This document shows, piece by piece, positions 1 through 8,143 of a stretch of 64,000 nucleotides of DNA. This DNA comes from Pigmentiphaga sp. NML080357 (GTDB taxonomy: Bacteria > Pseudomonadota > Gammaproteobacteria > Burkholderiales > Burkholderiaceae_B). Made by a program: the position numbers and the translations under genes. The stretch is from contig NZ_NINW01000025.1 of NCBI RefSeq assembly GCF_002188465.1, positions 181,698 to 245,697 of the forward strand, in the 5' to 3' direction. The notes beneath the pieces are model-generated. The model was given only the letters and a program-made list of their open reading frames with translations, made no database searches and was not told the origin of the DNA. Each line of letters begins with the position of its first letter. Position 1 is the first letter of the stretch.

Positions 1-14
1 TGATGGAGATTATT

Positions 15-356
15 ATGTCGTTGTCGCGTCATGATGCTGATGAAGTGGTTCTGGTGCTGAGCAATGCGCCGGACGCCGAGACTGCCCAGCGCATCGCCCG
101 CCGCCTGGTGGAAGGCGGGCAGGCCGCCTGCGTGAACGTCGGCGCGCCGATGCGGTCCATCTACCGGTGGCAGGGGGAAGTGGAGTCCGCCGACGAGATT
201 CCGCTGTTCATCAAGACCACCGCGGCCCGCTTGCAGGCCGTACGAGAGGCGATTGCCGGACTGCATCCCTACGAGGTGCCCGAGATCATCGCCGTGCCCA
301 TAACCGAAGGATTGCCGGCCTACCTGGATTGGGTCCGGCAGGAAACGCAAAACTGA
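15..356 (+). CDS. cutA: Divalent-cation tolerance protein CutA
   Basis: Small trimeric cytoplasmic protein of the CutA1 family, linked to copper and other divalent metal tolerance; its exact biochemical role is still debated. The product is 113 residues, normal for the family. The typical CutA pattern is visible: an early stretch on avoiding metal (VLSNAPDAETAQRIA), the AACVN segment, the YRWQGEVE segment and the HPYEVPEI segment near the C-terminus. The start at 15 has a GGAG six bases upstream; an in-frame ATG at position 3 is possible but lacks room for a ribosome site in the window. The stop overlaps the dsbD start by one base (ATGA-type junction), so the two are probably translationally coupled. 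This pairing, with dsbD needing copper-sensitive thiol chemistry in the periplasm, is common in proteobacteria. Confidence 0.9.
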   Translation: MSLSRHDADEVVLVLSNAPDAETAQRIARRLVEGGQAACVNVGAPMRSIYRWQGEVESADEIPLFIKTTAARLQAVREAIAGLHPYEVPEIIAVPITEGLPAYLDWVRQETQN

Positions 357-2287
357 TGTCCATGTTCCGTTCCTTGCCCGCTCTCGGTTCGCGTCCTTTC
401 TGGATGCTGGCCTGCCTGCTGTGGGCCTGCGCCGTCTTCCTGCCGCGGCCCGCTCCGGCGCAAGAGTTCCTCCCCCCCGAGCAGGCATTCCGCTTCTCGG
501 CCCGTGCCGTGGCGCCGGACGCCGTCGAGTTTTCCTGGCAGATCGCGCCGGGCTATTACATGTACCGCGAACAGTTCCGTTTCGTCGCCGAGCCGCCGGA
601 AGTGCAACTGGGCGATCCGCAGCTGCCGCCCGGGCAGGTGAAGTTCGACCAGACCTTCGGCAAGGAAGTGGAGACCTATCGCGACAGCGTGGCTGTCCGG
701 CTCACCATCCCCACCGGCGCCGCCTTCGCGCTGACCGTGACCAGCCAGGGATGCGCCGACGCGGGCCTGTGCTATCCGCCGGCCGAGCACAAGGTCCGCG
801 TGCGGCCGGCCTCCGCGGCCGGCGGTCTGCCGCAGATCGAGGGCGGCGCCGGATCGCCCTCGGCCTGGTCGGTATTTGCGGGGACCGACGACGTGGGCCT
901 CGCAGGCATGCTGGCCGGCAGTGGCCTGGTCCGTACGGCATTGATATTTCTCGGGCTGGGCGTCCTGCTGTCCCTGACCCCCTGCGTGCTGCCCATGGTG
1001 CCCATTCTGTCCGCCATCGTGGTAGGCGACGCCGCGACCGCCAGCCGGCGGCCGCGGCTGCGCGGCCTGGGCCTGGCCGCGGCCTACGTGCTCGGCATGT
1101 CGGTGGTCTATACGGCGGTCGGCCTGCTGGCGGCCTTGAGCGGCGTCAGCCTGGCGGCCACGCTGCAGACCCCATGGGTCCTGGGCGCGTTCGCCGTGCT
1201 GCTGGCCGTGCTGGCGCTGGCCATGTTCGACGTGTTCACGCTGCAATTGCCCTCGCGCTGGCAGACCGCCTTGTCGAACCGGGTCGCGCGGCTGCCGGGG
1301 GGGCGGGCCACCGGCGCGCTCGCCATGGGTGCCGTCTCGGCCTTGATCGTCGGCCCCTGCGTGGCCGCGCCGCTGGCCGGGGCATTGCTCTACGTCTCGC
1401 AAACGGGCGACGTGTGGCTGGGCGGCGCCGCGCTGTTCGCGCTGGCCTGGGGAATGGGCGTGCCGCTGCTGGCGGCGGGCGCTTCCGCCGGCGCCTTGCT
1501 GCCCAAGGCCGGAGCCTGGATGGACGGCGTGAAGCGGCTCTTCGGCATGCTGCTGCTCGCGGTGGCCTGGTGGATGCTGTGGCCGGTCCTGCCGGGCTGG
1601 GTGCAGATGGCGGGGTGGGCCGTCCTGGCCATACTCGCGGCCGCCTTGCTGCATGCTTTCGACGCCTTGCCGGCCGGGGCCGGCACCGGACGCCGGATGA
1701 TGAAGGGCGTGGGCGTCCTGTTCGCGCTGGCCGGCGCGCTGCAGGCGATCGGCCTGGCCAGCGGCGGGCGCGACCCGCTGCAGCCGCTGGCCCATATCGC
1801 CGCCTCGGATCCGGCGCGGCAAGCGCCCGGCGCCGCGCCCACGGGGATGCAAGAGACTCCCGCCGCGGGCGGGGAATTGTGGACTCCTCCGGGAAGCGCC
1901 ACCTCCCGGCCGGCCGCCGGCGGCGCCGTGTTCGAACGGGTGCGCAACGTGGCCGAGCTTGATGCGCTGCTTGCCGCGTCCGATCGCCCCGTCATGCTGG
2001 ACTTCTATGCCGACTGGTGCGTGTCGTGCAAGGAGATGGAGGCCTTGACCTTTCCACGGCCCGAGGTGACGCAACGCCTTGCCCGCCTGCGCCTCGTGCA
2101 GGCCGACGTGACCGCCAACAATGCCGACGACCGCGAGCTGCTCAAGCGCTTCAAGCTGTTCGGGCCGCCGGGCATCGTGTTCTTCGCTCCGGGCGGACAG
2201 CCGCTGGGGCAGCGCGTCATCGGCTTCCAGGGAGCCGAGCGGTTCGCGCGCGTGCTGGACGACGTGCTGGCCGCTTCCGGGCACTGA
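356..2287 (+). CDS. dsbD: Thiol:disulfide interchange protein DsbD
   Basis: Inner-membrane protein that carries electrons from cytoplasmic thioredoxin to the periplasm, reducing DsbC and apocytochrome c partners. The 643-residue product has the three classic parts: a signal peptide ending near APAQ, a periplasmic alpha domain with the redox pair in GCADAGLCYPP, a membrane beta domain whose two cysteines sit in LTPCVLP and VGPCVAAP, and a C-terminal thioredoxin-like gamma domain with the active site WCVSC. All six catalytic cysteines are present, so it should work. The start at 356 was chosen because the signal peptide begins there and it overlaps the cutA stop; the open frame extends further upstream but only as a shadow of cutA. 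It supports the System II cytochrome c maturation genes found nearby. Confidence 0.95.
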   Translation: MSMFRSLPALGSRPFWMLACLLWACAVFLPRPAPAQEFLPPEQAFRFSARAVAPDAVEFSWQIAPGYYMYREQFRFVAEPPEVQLGDPQLPPGQVKFDQTFGKEVETYRDSVAVRLTIPTGAAFALTVTSQGCADAGLCYPPAEHKVRVRPASAAGGLPQIEGGAGSPSAWSVFAGTDDVGLAGMLAGSGLVRTALIFLGLGVLLSLTPCVLPMVPILSAIVVGDAATASRRPRLRGLGLAAAYVLGMSVVYTAVGLLAALSGVSLAATLQTPWVLGAFAVLLAVLALAMFDVFTLQLPSRWQTALSNRVARLPGGRATGALAMGAVSALIVGPCVAAPLAGALLYVSQTGDVWLGGAALFALAWGMGVPLLAAGASAGALLPKAGAWMDGVKRLFGMLLLAVAWWMLWPVLPGWVQMAGWAVLAILAAALLHAFDALPAGAGTGRRMMKGVGVLFALAGALQAIGLASGGRDPLQPLAHIAASDPARQAPGAAPTGMQETPAAGGELWTPPGSATSRPAAGGAVFERVRNVAELDALLAASDRPVMLDFYADWCVSCKEMEALTFPRPEVTQRLARLRLVQADVTANNADDRELLKRFKLFGPPGIVFFAPGGQPLGQRVIGFQGAERFARVLDDVLAASGH

Positions 2288-2318
2288 GGAGGCCCAAGGC
2301 GTGCGCGCCGCCGGCCTG

Positions 2319-3434
2319 TCAGCCCAGCGCTCGTATCAATTGCACCAGCTCCACCTGGCGGCGGCAGCCGGTTTTCCTGAAGAGATTCTTCAGGTGGCTG
2401 CGCACGGTGGTCAGCGATATTCCCTGCGCGGCGGCAAAGCCCTTGACGGTTGTGCCGGCCGCCAGCGCCTGGGCGAGCCGCGCCTCGGTAGGCGTGATCC
2501 CCAGCGCCTTCGACAGCAGACCGGCCTCGAGGGGCAGGTTCTCGCCCGCGACGGAAAAAATGACCAGGGCCAAGGGCGTCGTGCGCAGGCCGGCGAGCGG
2601 GTGCAAGGGTTCGAGCGGCACGACGGTGATCCAGACCTTGCCGGAAACGGTGTTGGCGGTGAAGAGATCCGCCTTCCGGGTGGGCGAGCAGGCGGCCTGC
2701 AGAGCCGTCCGCAACCTGGGCTGGGCCTGGACGTCCCGCAGGCAGAGCATGTCCGCCTTCGTGCCCAGCCAGTCGGCGGTCCGCAGGTGCCGCTCGGCCC
2801 GGGCATTGGCATATTCGACGCGCCCCTGCGCATTCGCCACCGCGACCCCGCGCGGTAGATAATCCAGGGCGGTGCGGCCCAGCAGGGCCTCGCGGCTCAG
2901 CTGGCGCATGTGCGAGCGCAGCCGTCCCGCGCGCACCATGTCGGGCATGACGAGTGTCAGCAGGGCGCGCTCGCGTTCGCCGTAGGCGCGATGGTCGAAG
3001 GCCCGCATGATGCCGAGGTAGTCGCGCGACGAGGCGTCCTCGCGCACCAGCGCCGCCATCGAATGCCGCAGGTCCACGCTGCGCAGGAAGTCGGCGTAGA
3101 CCGCCGATCGCGACATCTGCCGGCTGTCCAGGTGCTCGTGGTCCAGGATGAAGCTTCCCTCGCGCAGGCGCGAGATGAGCGCGACCCGTTCGTCGCGGGT
3201 CGCGTAATGCTGTTCGTATTCGGCGACCTTGCCCTGGGGCGCGTCCCTGAAGGCCAGGCCTTCCACGACGGCGCCGGTGCCGCGATCGACCGTGATGTGA
3301 TGGAACGCCTGCCCATCCACCGCCGTCCTGAGCAGCTCCAGGCCGGCCAGCCATTGGTCCGGCGAAGCAATGCCGTCATAGAGACGTGCGGCGATGGCGC
3401 CGACGCGGCGCTGCAGGGAGAGGGGCTCGGCCAT
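2319..3434 (-). CDS. LuxR-type HTH transcriptional regulator
   Basis: Probable DNA-binding regulator of 371 residues. The C-terminal 60 residues form a LuxR/GerE helix-turn-helix: TPTEARLAQALAAG begins the domain and the recognition helix lies in SLTTVRSHLKNLFRKTGC. The first 300 residues have no domain I can name; they are soluble and may carry a PAS-like or other sensor fold. No receiver-domain aspartate pattern is seen, so it does not look like a two-component response regulator. It is the last gene of a reverse-strand run engB-hemB-corA-luxR, starting 12 bases after the corA stop, so it may be co-transcribed with them. It converges on dsbD with only 31 bases between the stops. Its target is unknown. 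Confidence 0.8.
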   Translation of the reverse strand: MAEPLSLQRRVGAIAARLYDGIASPDQWLAGLELLRTAVDGQAFHHITVDRGTGAVVEGLAFRDAPQGKVAEYEQHYATRDERVALISRLREGSFILDHEHLDSRQMSRSAVYADFLRSVDLRHSMAALVREDASSRDYLGIMRAFDHRAYGERERALLTLVMPDMVRAGRLRSHMRQLSREALLGRTALDYLPRGVAVANAQGRVEYANARAERHLRTADWLGTKADMLCLRDVQAQPRLRTALQAACSPTRKADLFTANTVSGKVWITVVPLEPLHPLAGLRTTPLALVIFSVAGENLPLEAGLLSKALGITPTEARLAQALAAGTTVKGFAAAQGISLTTVRSHLKNLFRKTGCRRQVELVQLIRALG

Positions 3435-3446
3435 GGCGGATCCCGG

Positions 3447-4652
3447 TCAGAGTCGTTCGGCGGGGTCGTCGCTGGACTTGCCGGCTCGCAACCCCGCCTT
3501 GCGTGCGAGCGCCTCGGCCACCCGGTAGGGGCGCATTTCAAGGAAACGACGGGCCGAGAACCAGGTCCACAGCAGCATCGCCAGCAAGACCATGCCGACG
3601 ATGATCCACCAGAACGCGCCGCGTTCGTGCAGCAGCGGCATGTAGTCGAAGTTCATGCCGAAGATGCCGGTGATGAGCGTGAGCGGCATGAAGATGACGG
3701 TGACCACCGTCAGGATGCGCATGATCTCGTTGGTGCGGTGGGCGGTGGCGGAAAAGTGGAGCTGCACCGCGTTCTCCACCGACGACTCCATGCGGCGGGC
3801 ATGGCTCAGGACACGGTTGACGTGTTCCATGACATCGTTGATGCGCACCAGCAGCGCGTCGCGCCGCTGGTCGAAGGCGCCTGAGCCCCAGGCGTCCTCG
3901 CTTCGGTCCATGGCCGCATCGCGCAACTCGGACAACGCATCGTATTGCTCTTCGCAGATATTCTCGAGGCGCCGCAGCACGATGCGGGCATCGAGCAGCG
4001 CCAGCCAGTTGCGGAACCGGCCGCTGGGGTTGAGCAGCTCGCGCTGCCACCGGTCCAGCTGCAAGGTGAGGGGCTGGCGCAGCGCCAGGTACTTGTCGAC
4101 CATGCCGTTGAGCAGCCTCAGCATCAGCTCCGCGGGGCCGGACGGCGGGCGGCTCAGCGGCCCGATGGTGCTGGGCGTGCGGTCGCGCCGTTCCTCCCGG
4201 ACCGCCTCGCCGCGCTGCTCGGCCAGGCGGCGCTTCATCTCTTCGCAAGTGGTGCTGTGGCCGTGGCGCACCGACAGCAGCGCCTGTTTCAGGACGAAGA
4301 ACGACACGGGCTGGGTGCGCAGGCTCGCCAGCAGCGGGATGCCGACCTTGCCGTTGCCGGCCGTGCGCGCTTCGGATGGCGGCGCGTCCGTCACGATGCG
4401 CCGGAACACCACCATCTCGTAGGTGATCGTATTGTCGAAGTACGAAGGATGGACCGGATTGATGGCATCCTGCAGGTGCAAGTCATGCAGGTGCACGCCG
4501 GTCAGCCGTTCGATTTCCTCGCGCCAGGCCTCGGGATTCTGCGCCACTTCCTCGGCGTTCGCGTCTATCCACAGGAAGCCTTTGCTGGCGGCCAGCTGCG
4601 CCGCGTTGTGTGGACGGGGCCCTCCGTTCTCCGAAATCCAGAGGACGTCCAT
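3447..4652 (-). CDS. CorA-family divalent cation transporter (ZntB-like)
   Basis: Membrane transporter of 401 residues in the CorA/ZntB family, which moves Mg, Zn, Co or Ni across the inner membrane as a pentamer. The long N-terminal cytoplasmic part is followed by two C-terminal membrane helices, about residues 314-331 and 347-366. The family signature GMN sits at residues 332-334 at the end of the first helix (FGMNFDYMPLL). Between about residues 135 and 175 there is a charged, low-complexity insert (RRDRTPSTIGPLSRPPSGP) that is not typical of the short CorA proteins. The gene begins four bases after hemB, so the two are very likely one transcript. Hydropathy and the motif make the family call firm; the ion carried cannot be read from sequence. 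Confidence 0.88.
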   Translation of the reverse strand: MDVLWISENGGPRPHNAAQLAASKGFLWIDANAEEVAQNPEAWREEIERLTGVHLHDLHLQDAINPVHPSYFDNTITYEMVVFRRIVTDAPPSEARTAGNGKVGIPLLASLRTQPVSFFVLKQALLSVRHGHSTTCEEMKRRLAEQRGEAVREERRDRTPSTIGPLSRPPSGPAELMLRLLNGMVDKYLALRQPLTLQLDRWQRELLNPSGRFRNWLALLDARIVLRRLENICEEQYDALSELRDAAMDRSEDAWGSGAFDQRRDALLVRINDVMEHVNRVLSHARRMESSVENAVQLHFSATAHRTNEIMRILTVVTVIFMPLTLITGIFGMNFDYMPLLHERGAFWWIIVGMVLLAMLLWTWFSARRFLEMRPYRVAEALARKAGLRAGKSSDDPAERL

Positions 4653-4656
4653 GGCT

Positions 4657-5727
<1,071 letters not shown>

Positions 5728-5747
5728 TCATCGCATCGCCCCTGCCG

Positions 5748-6371
5748 TCACGGCGCGACCTGCGGCAGCAGCCAGCCCTCGATGTGGGCCGCGGCTTCTT
5801 CCAGGCCGATGCGATGCGTCGAGGAAAACGCCACGGTATGCAGGGCGCCGATGGCCGCCAGTTCCTTCTTGACGGCGAACTGGGCCTTGATGCGCTGCCC
5901 GTAGGGGAACTTGTCGGCCTTGGTCAGCAAGGCCAGGACCGGCTTGCCCGCGGGAGCGATCCAGTCGACCAGGTTGCGGTCCAGGTCCGTGACGCCGCGG
6001 CGGATGTCCACCAGCATCACCACGCCGGCCAGCGAGGCTCGGTTGCGCAGATAGCCGCCCAGCACCTGCGCCCACTGCGACCGGTCTTCCCTGGCCACCG
6101 AGGCATAGCCGTAGCCGGGCAGGTCGACCAGGAACCCGAGGTCGCGCTCGGGCTCGATCGGGTCGGGGATGCCGAACATGTTGATGAGCCGGGTGCGGCC
6201 CGGCGTCTTGCTGGAAAACGCCAGACGCTTCTGCTGGGTGAGGACGTTGATCGCCGACGACTTGCCGGCGTTGGAGCGGCCGACGAAGCAGACTTCCGGC
6301 GCTCCGGGCGGGGGCAGTTGGTCGAGCCGGGCGGCGGACGTCGTGAAATGGGCGCGATGGAGTATGGACAC
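5748..6371 (-). CDS. engB: Ribosome biogenesis GTP-binding protein EngB/YsxC
   Basis: Small essential GTPase of 207 residues that helps assemble the large ribosomal subunit. The G motifs are complete: G1 GRSNAGKSS at residues 31-39, the G2 region TPGRT near 57-60, G3 DLPG at 83-86 and G4 TKAD at 150-153. Length and motif spacing match the family exactly. It is the first gene of the reverse run engB-hemB-corA-luxR. A TACAAT hexamer about 40 bases upstream on this strand could be the -10 element. The arrangement engB divergent from cytochrome c4 and ccsBA is conserved in betaproteobacteria, which supports the call. Confidence 0.96.
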   Translation of the reverse strand: MSILHRAHFTTSAARLDQLPPPGAPEVCFVGRSNAGKSSAINVLTQQKRLAFSSKTPGRTRLINMFGIPDPIEPERDLGFLVDLPGYGYASVAREDRSQWAQVLGGYLRNRASLAGVVMLVDIRRGVTDLDRNLVDWIAPAGKPVLALLTKADKFPYGQRIKAQFAVKKELAAIGALHTVAFSSTHRIGLEEAAAHIEGWLLPQVAP

Positions 6372-6410
6372 TGGGCGTCGCTGCGCGGCGAAATTGAGTA
6401 AGAACCGCCT

Positions 6411-6416
6411 ATTGTA
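6411..6416 (-). promoter_or_regulatory. Candidate -10 element for engB
   Basis: On the reverse strand this reads TACAAT, one mismatch from the sigma-70 consensus, 40-45 bases before the engB start codon. No convincing -35 hexamer is seen at 16-18 bases, so the call rests on the -10 and its position only. Confidence 0.35.
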
Positions 6417-6465
6417 AGGCTCGGGCCCGCGCCGCGACGCCTTGCCCGGCGGCCGCCGCCGGGAG

Positions 6466-6990
6466 TCATCCGATCTTCTTGAGTTCCTTCTTGAACAGCT
6501 GCTGCCGCTGCACGTAGCTCTCCACCCCTTTGCGGATGCGCGCGATGTCCTCGTCGGTCAGCTCGCGCACGACCTTGGCGGGCGCGCCCAGGATCAGGGA
6601 GCGATCGGGGAAGACCTTGCCTTCGGTGACGATGGCGCCCGCGCCCACCAGGCAATTCTTGCCGATGACCGCCCGGTTCAGCACCACCGCCTGGATGCCG
6701 ATGAGCGAACCGTCGCCGATGGTGCAGCCGTGGAGCATGGCCTGGTGGCCGACGGTGACGTAGTCGCCCACGATGAGCTTGAGGCCGGGATCGGTGTGCA
6801 GCACCGCGCCTTCCTGCACGTTGCTCGAATCGCCCAGGACGATGTCGTCGTTGTCGGCGCGGATCACCGCCCCCGGCCAGACGCTGGCGTTTTCGCCCAG
6901 CCGGGCCTTGCCGATGACCGTGGCGCCTTCGGCCACGTATGCGGATGCTGGAATGTGGGGCGCGTCGGCGCCGAGCTGATAAACCGCCAT
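6466..6990 (-). CDS. Gamma carbonic anhydrase-family protein (YrdA/PaaY-like)
   Basis: Left-handed beta-helix (hexapeptide repeat) protein of 174 residues in the gamma-carbonic anhydrase-like group. Hexapeptide turns of the form [LIV]-G-x-x run through the first 130 residues. The three histidines that bind the metal in this family are present at H65 (AVLHTD), H82 and H87 (VGHQAMLHG). The catalytic glutamate loop of true Cam enzymes cannot be confirmed, and many members of this subgroup have weak or no carbonic anhydrase activity or act on thioesters, so the function is best left general. A lysine-rich tail (QLFKKELKKIG) closes the protein. It stands 94 bases upstream of engB on the same strand and diverges from cytochrome c4. 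Confidence 0.88.
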   Translation of the reverse strand: MAVYQLGADAPHIPASAYVAEGATVIGKARLGENASVWPGAVIRADNDDIVLGDSSNVQEGAVLHTDPGLKLIVGDYVTVGHQAMLHGCTIGDGSLIGIQAVVLNRAVIGKNCLVGAGAIVTEGKVFPDRSLILGAPAKVVRELTDEDIARIRKGVESYVQRQQLFKKELKKIG

Positions 6991-7014
6991 GTCGATGTCC
7001 CTGCCCGAATGTTT

Positions 7015-7043
7015 TTAATCGGCTACTCTGTAGTTGCTATAAT
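7015..7043 (+). promoter_or_regulatory. Extended -10 promoter upstream of the cytochrome c4 gene
   Basis: A perfect TATAAT lies at 7038-7043 and is preceded by TGC, which makes an extended -10 element (TGCTATAAT). The -35 position, 17 bases upstream at 7015-7020, reads TTAATC, a weak match, as is usual with extended -10 promoters. Transcription would begin near 7050, about 290 bases before the cytochrome c4 start codon. No other rightward gene starts before cytochrome c4. Confidence 0.6.
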
Positions 7044-7337
7044 AAGAGGTTTCTTAAAGTCGGAAAGTGCAAGCATGGGGCCGTGCGCCTTGCGGCTTTC
7101 CCCGGCAGCATTGCAGTACAAGAACTCGCAGTAGAAGAACGTTCACCTCCGGCGCGAGCCGGGCCGAATGAATAAATGGGGGTAAGTGGGCCCCGCGGAG
7201 ACGCCTGCAGGAAGAGTTTTCCCGCCGTGTCCACCCGTCCGTCCGGACGGTCGGAACCAGCAGGAATGGCAGGAGACAAGGCATCCGTGAGTCGCGTATC
7301 CCTAGCCTGATTTTTAGGAATTTAGGTCGAGGTTTTC
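7044..7337 (+). other. Long leader region before cytochrome c4
   Basis: About 290 bases between the promoter and the cytochrome c4 start hold no convincing gene. Short frames occur: a 19-codon frame beginning ATG at 7075 and a five-codon frame at 7168 (MNKWG). Neither has a clear ribosome site or a recognisable product. The stretch also has a small inverted repeat CCGTCCG-GACGG near 7240-7252. I recognise no riboswitch class. It may be a long untranslated leader or hide a small RNA. Confidence 0.4.
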
Positions 7338-8015
7338 ATGAAGCGTGTGCTGTCCCTGATGCTTGTTGCGAGCGGAGCGATGTTGGGCGCGGCCGCCGTG
7401 CCGTCCCTGGCCGCCGATGCCCAGCCCCGGCCCAAGGTCGATGCGGCCAAGGGCGAGCAGTTGTTCACCAATGGCGATCCTGCCCGCAACATCATTTCCT
7501 GTGCCAGTTGCCACGGCCCTGGCGGCAACAGCCCCGGCGCCGCCAATCCCAAGCTGGCCGGACAGCACCCCGAATACCTCTACAAGCAGCTCGTCAACTT
7601 CAAGGTCAAGGAAGGCGCCAAGACTCCCGAGCGGGTCAACGCGGTCATGAACGCCAACGTGGCCGGCCTGACCGACGAAGACATGCGCAACATCTCCGCC
7701 TACCTCGGCGCCCAGACGCTCAAGCCCGCCGTGGCCAAGAACAAGGACACGGTCGAGCTCGGCCAGCGCATCTTCCGCGCCGGCATCGCCAGCAAGGGCG
7801 TGCCGGCCTGCGTCTCGTGCCACAGCCCCAACGGCGCCGGCATCCCCTCCCAGTATCCCCGCGTGGGCGGCCAGTTCGCCGAATACACCGAGGCCCAGCT
7901 GGTGGCGTTCCGCAGCGGCGCGCGGCACAATAACGTTCCGATGGCGCAAATCGCCAACAAGATGTCCGACGCCGAGATCAAGGCGGTGGCCGACTACATC
8001 GCCGGCCTGCGCTGA
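7338..8015 (+). CDS. Cytochrome c4 (di-haem c-type cytochrome)
   Basis: Periplasmic di-haem electron carrier of 225 residues that passes electrons to terminal oxidases such as cbb3. A signal peptide covers about residues 1-25, cut after SLAA. The two haem-attachment motifs are CASCH at 55-59 and CVSCH at 158-162, one in each half; the halves are clear duplicates, each with a proline-rich loop (NPKLAGQ and QYPRVGGQ) and a distal methionine candidate (NANVAG region and NVPMAQIA). Length and internal duplication match the c4 family. A strong stem-loop follows the stop. The next two genes attach haem to exactly this type of protein, so the three form a functional group. Confidence 0.93.
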   Translation: MKRVLSLMLVASGAMLGAAAVPSLAADAQPRPKVDAAKGEQLFTNGDPARNIISCASCHGPGGNSPGAANPKLAGQHPEYLYKQLVNFKVKEGAKTPERVNAVMNANVAGLTDEDMRNISAYLGAQTLKPAVAKNKDTVELGQRIFRAGIASKGVPACVSCHSPNGAGIPSQYPRVGGQFAEYTEAQLVAFRSGARHNNVPMAQIANKMSDAEIKAVADYIAGLR

Positions 8016-8055
8016 CCGCGCGGCCTGGAACCACCGCCGTTGCGAACGGTCACTC

Positions 8056-8079
8056 AAGGGGCGGAGTTTCCGCCCCTTT
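8056..8079 (+). terminator. Stem-loop terminator after cytochrome c4
   Basis: A perfect ten-base stem AAGGGGCGGA / TCCGCCCCTT (8056-8065 and 8069-8078) with a GTT loop begins 41 bases after the cytochrome c4 stop. Only a short T-rich stretch follows (TTTC), so termination may be partial. Confidence 0.6.
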
Positions 8080-8143
8080 CGCATTCCATGGCACGGCTAC
8101 CCCGGCATCCGTGCAGCGCGGCCCAAGGTCCGCCATTCCGATC

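Noticed and set aside
7075..7134. 19-codon frame in the cytochrome c4 leader as a small protein
   Set aside because: No ribosome site or conserved feature; kept only as part of the leader description.
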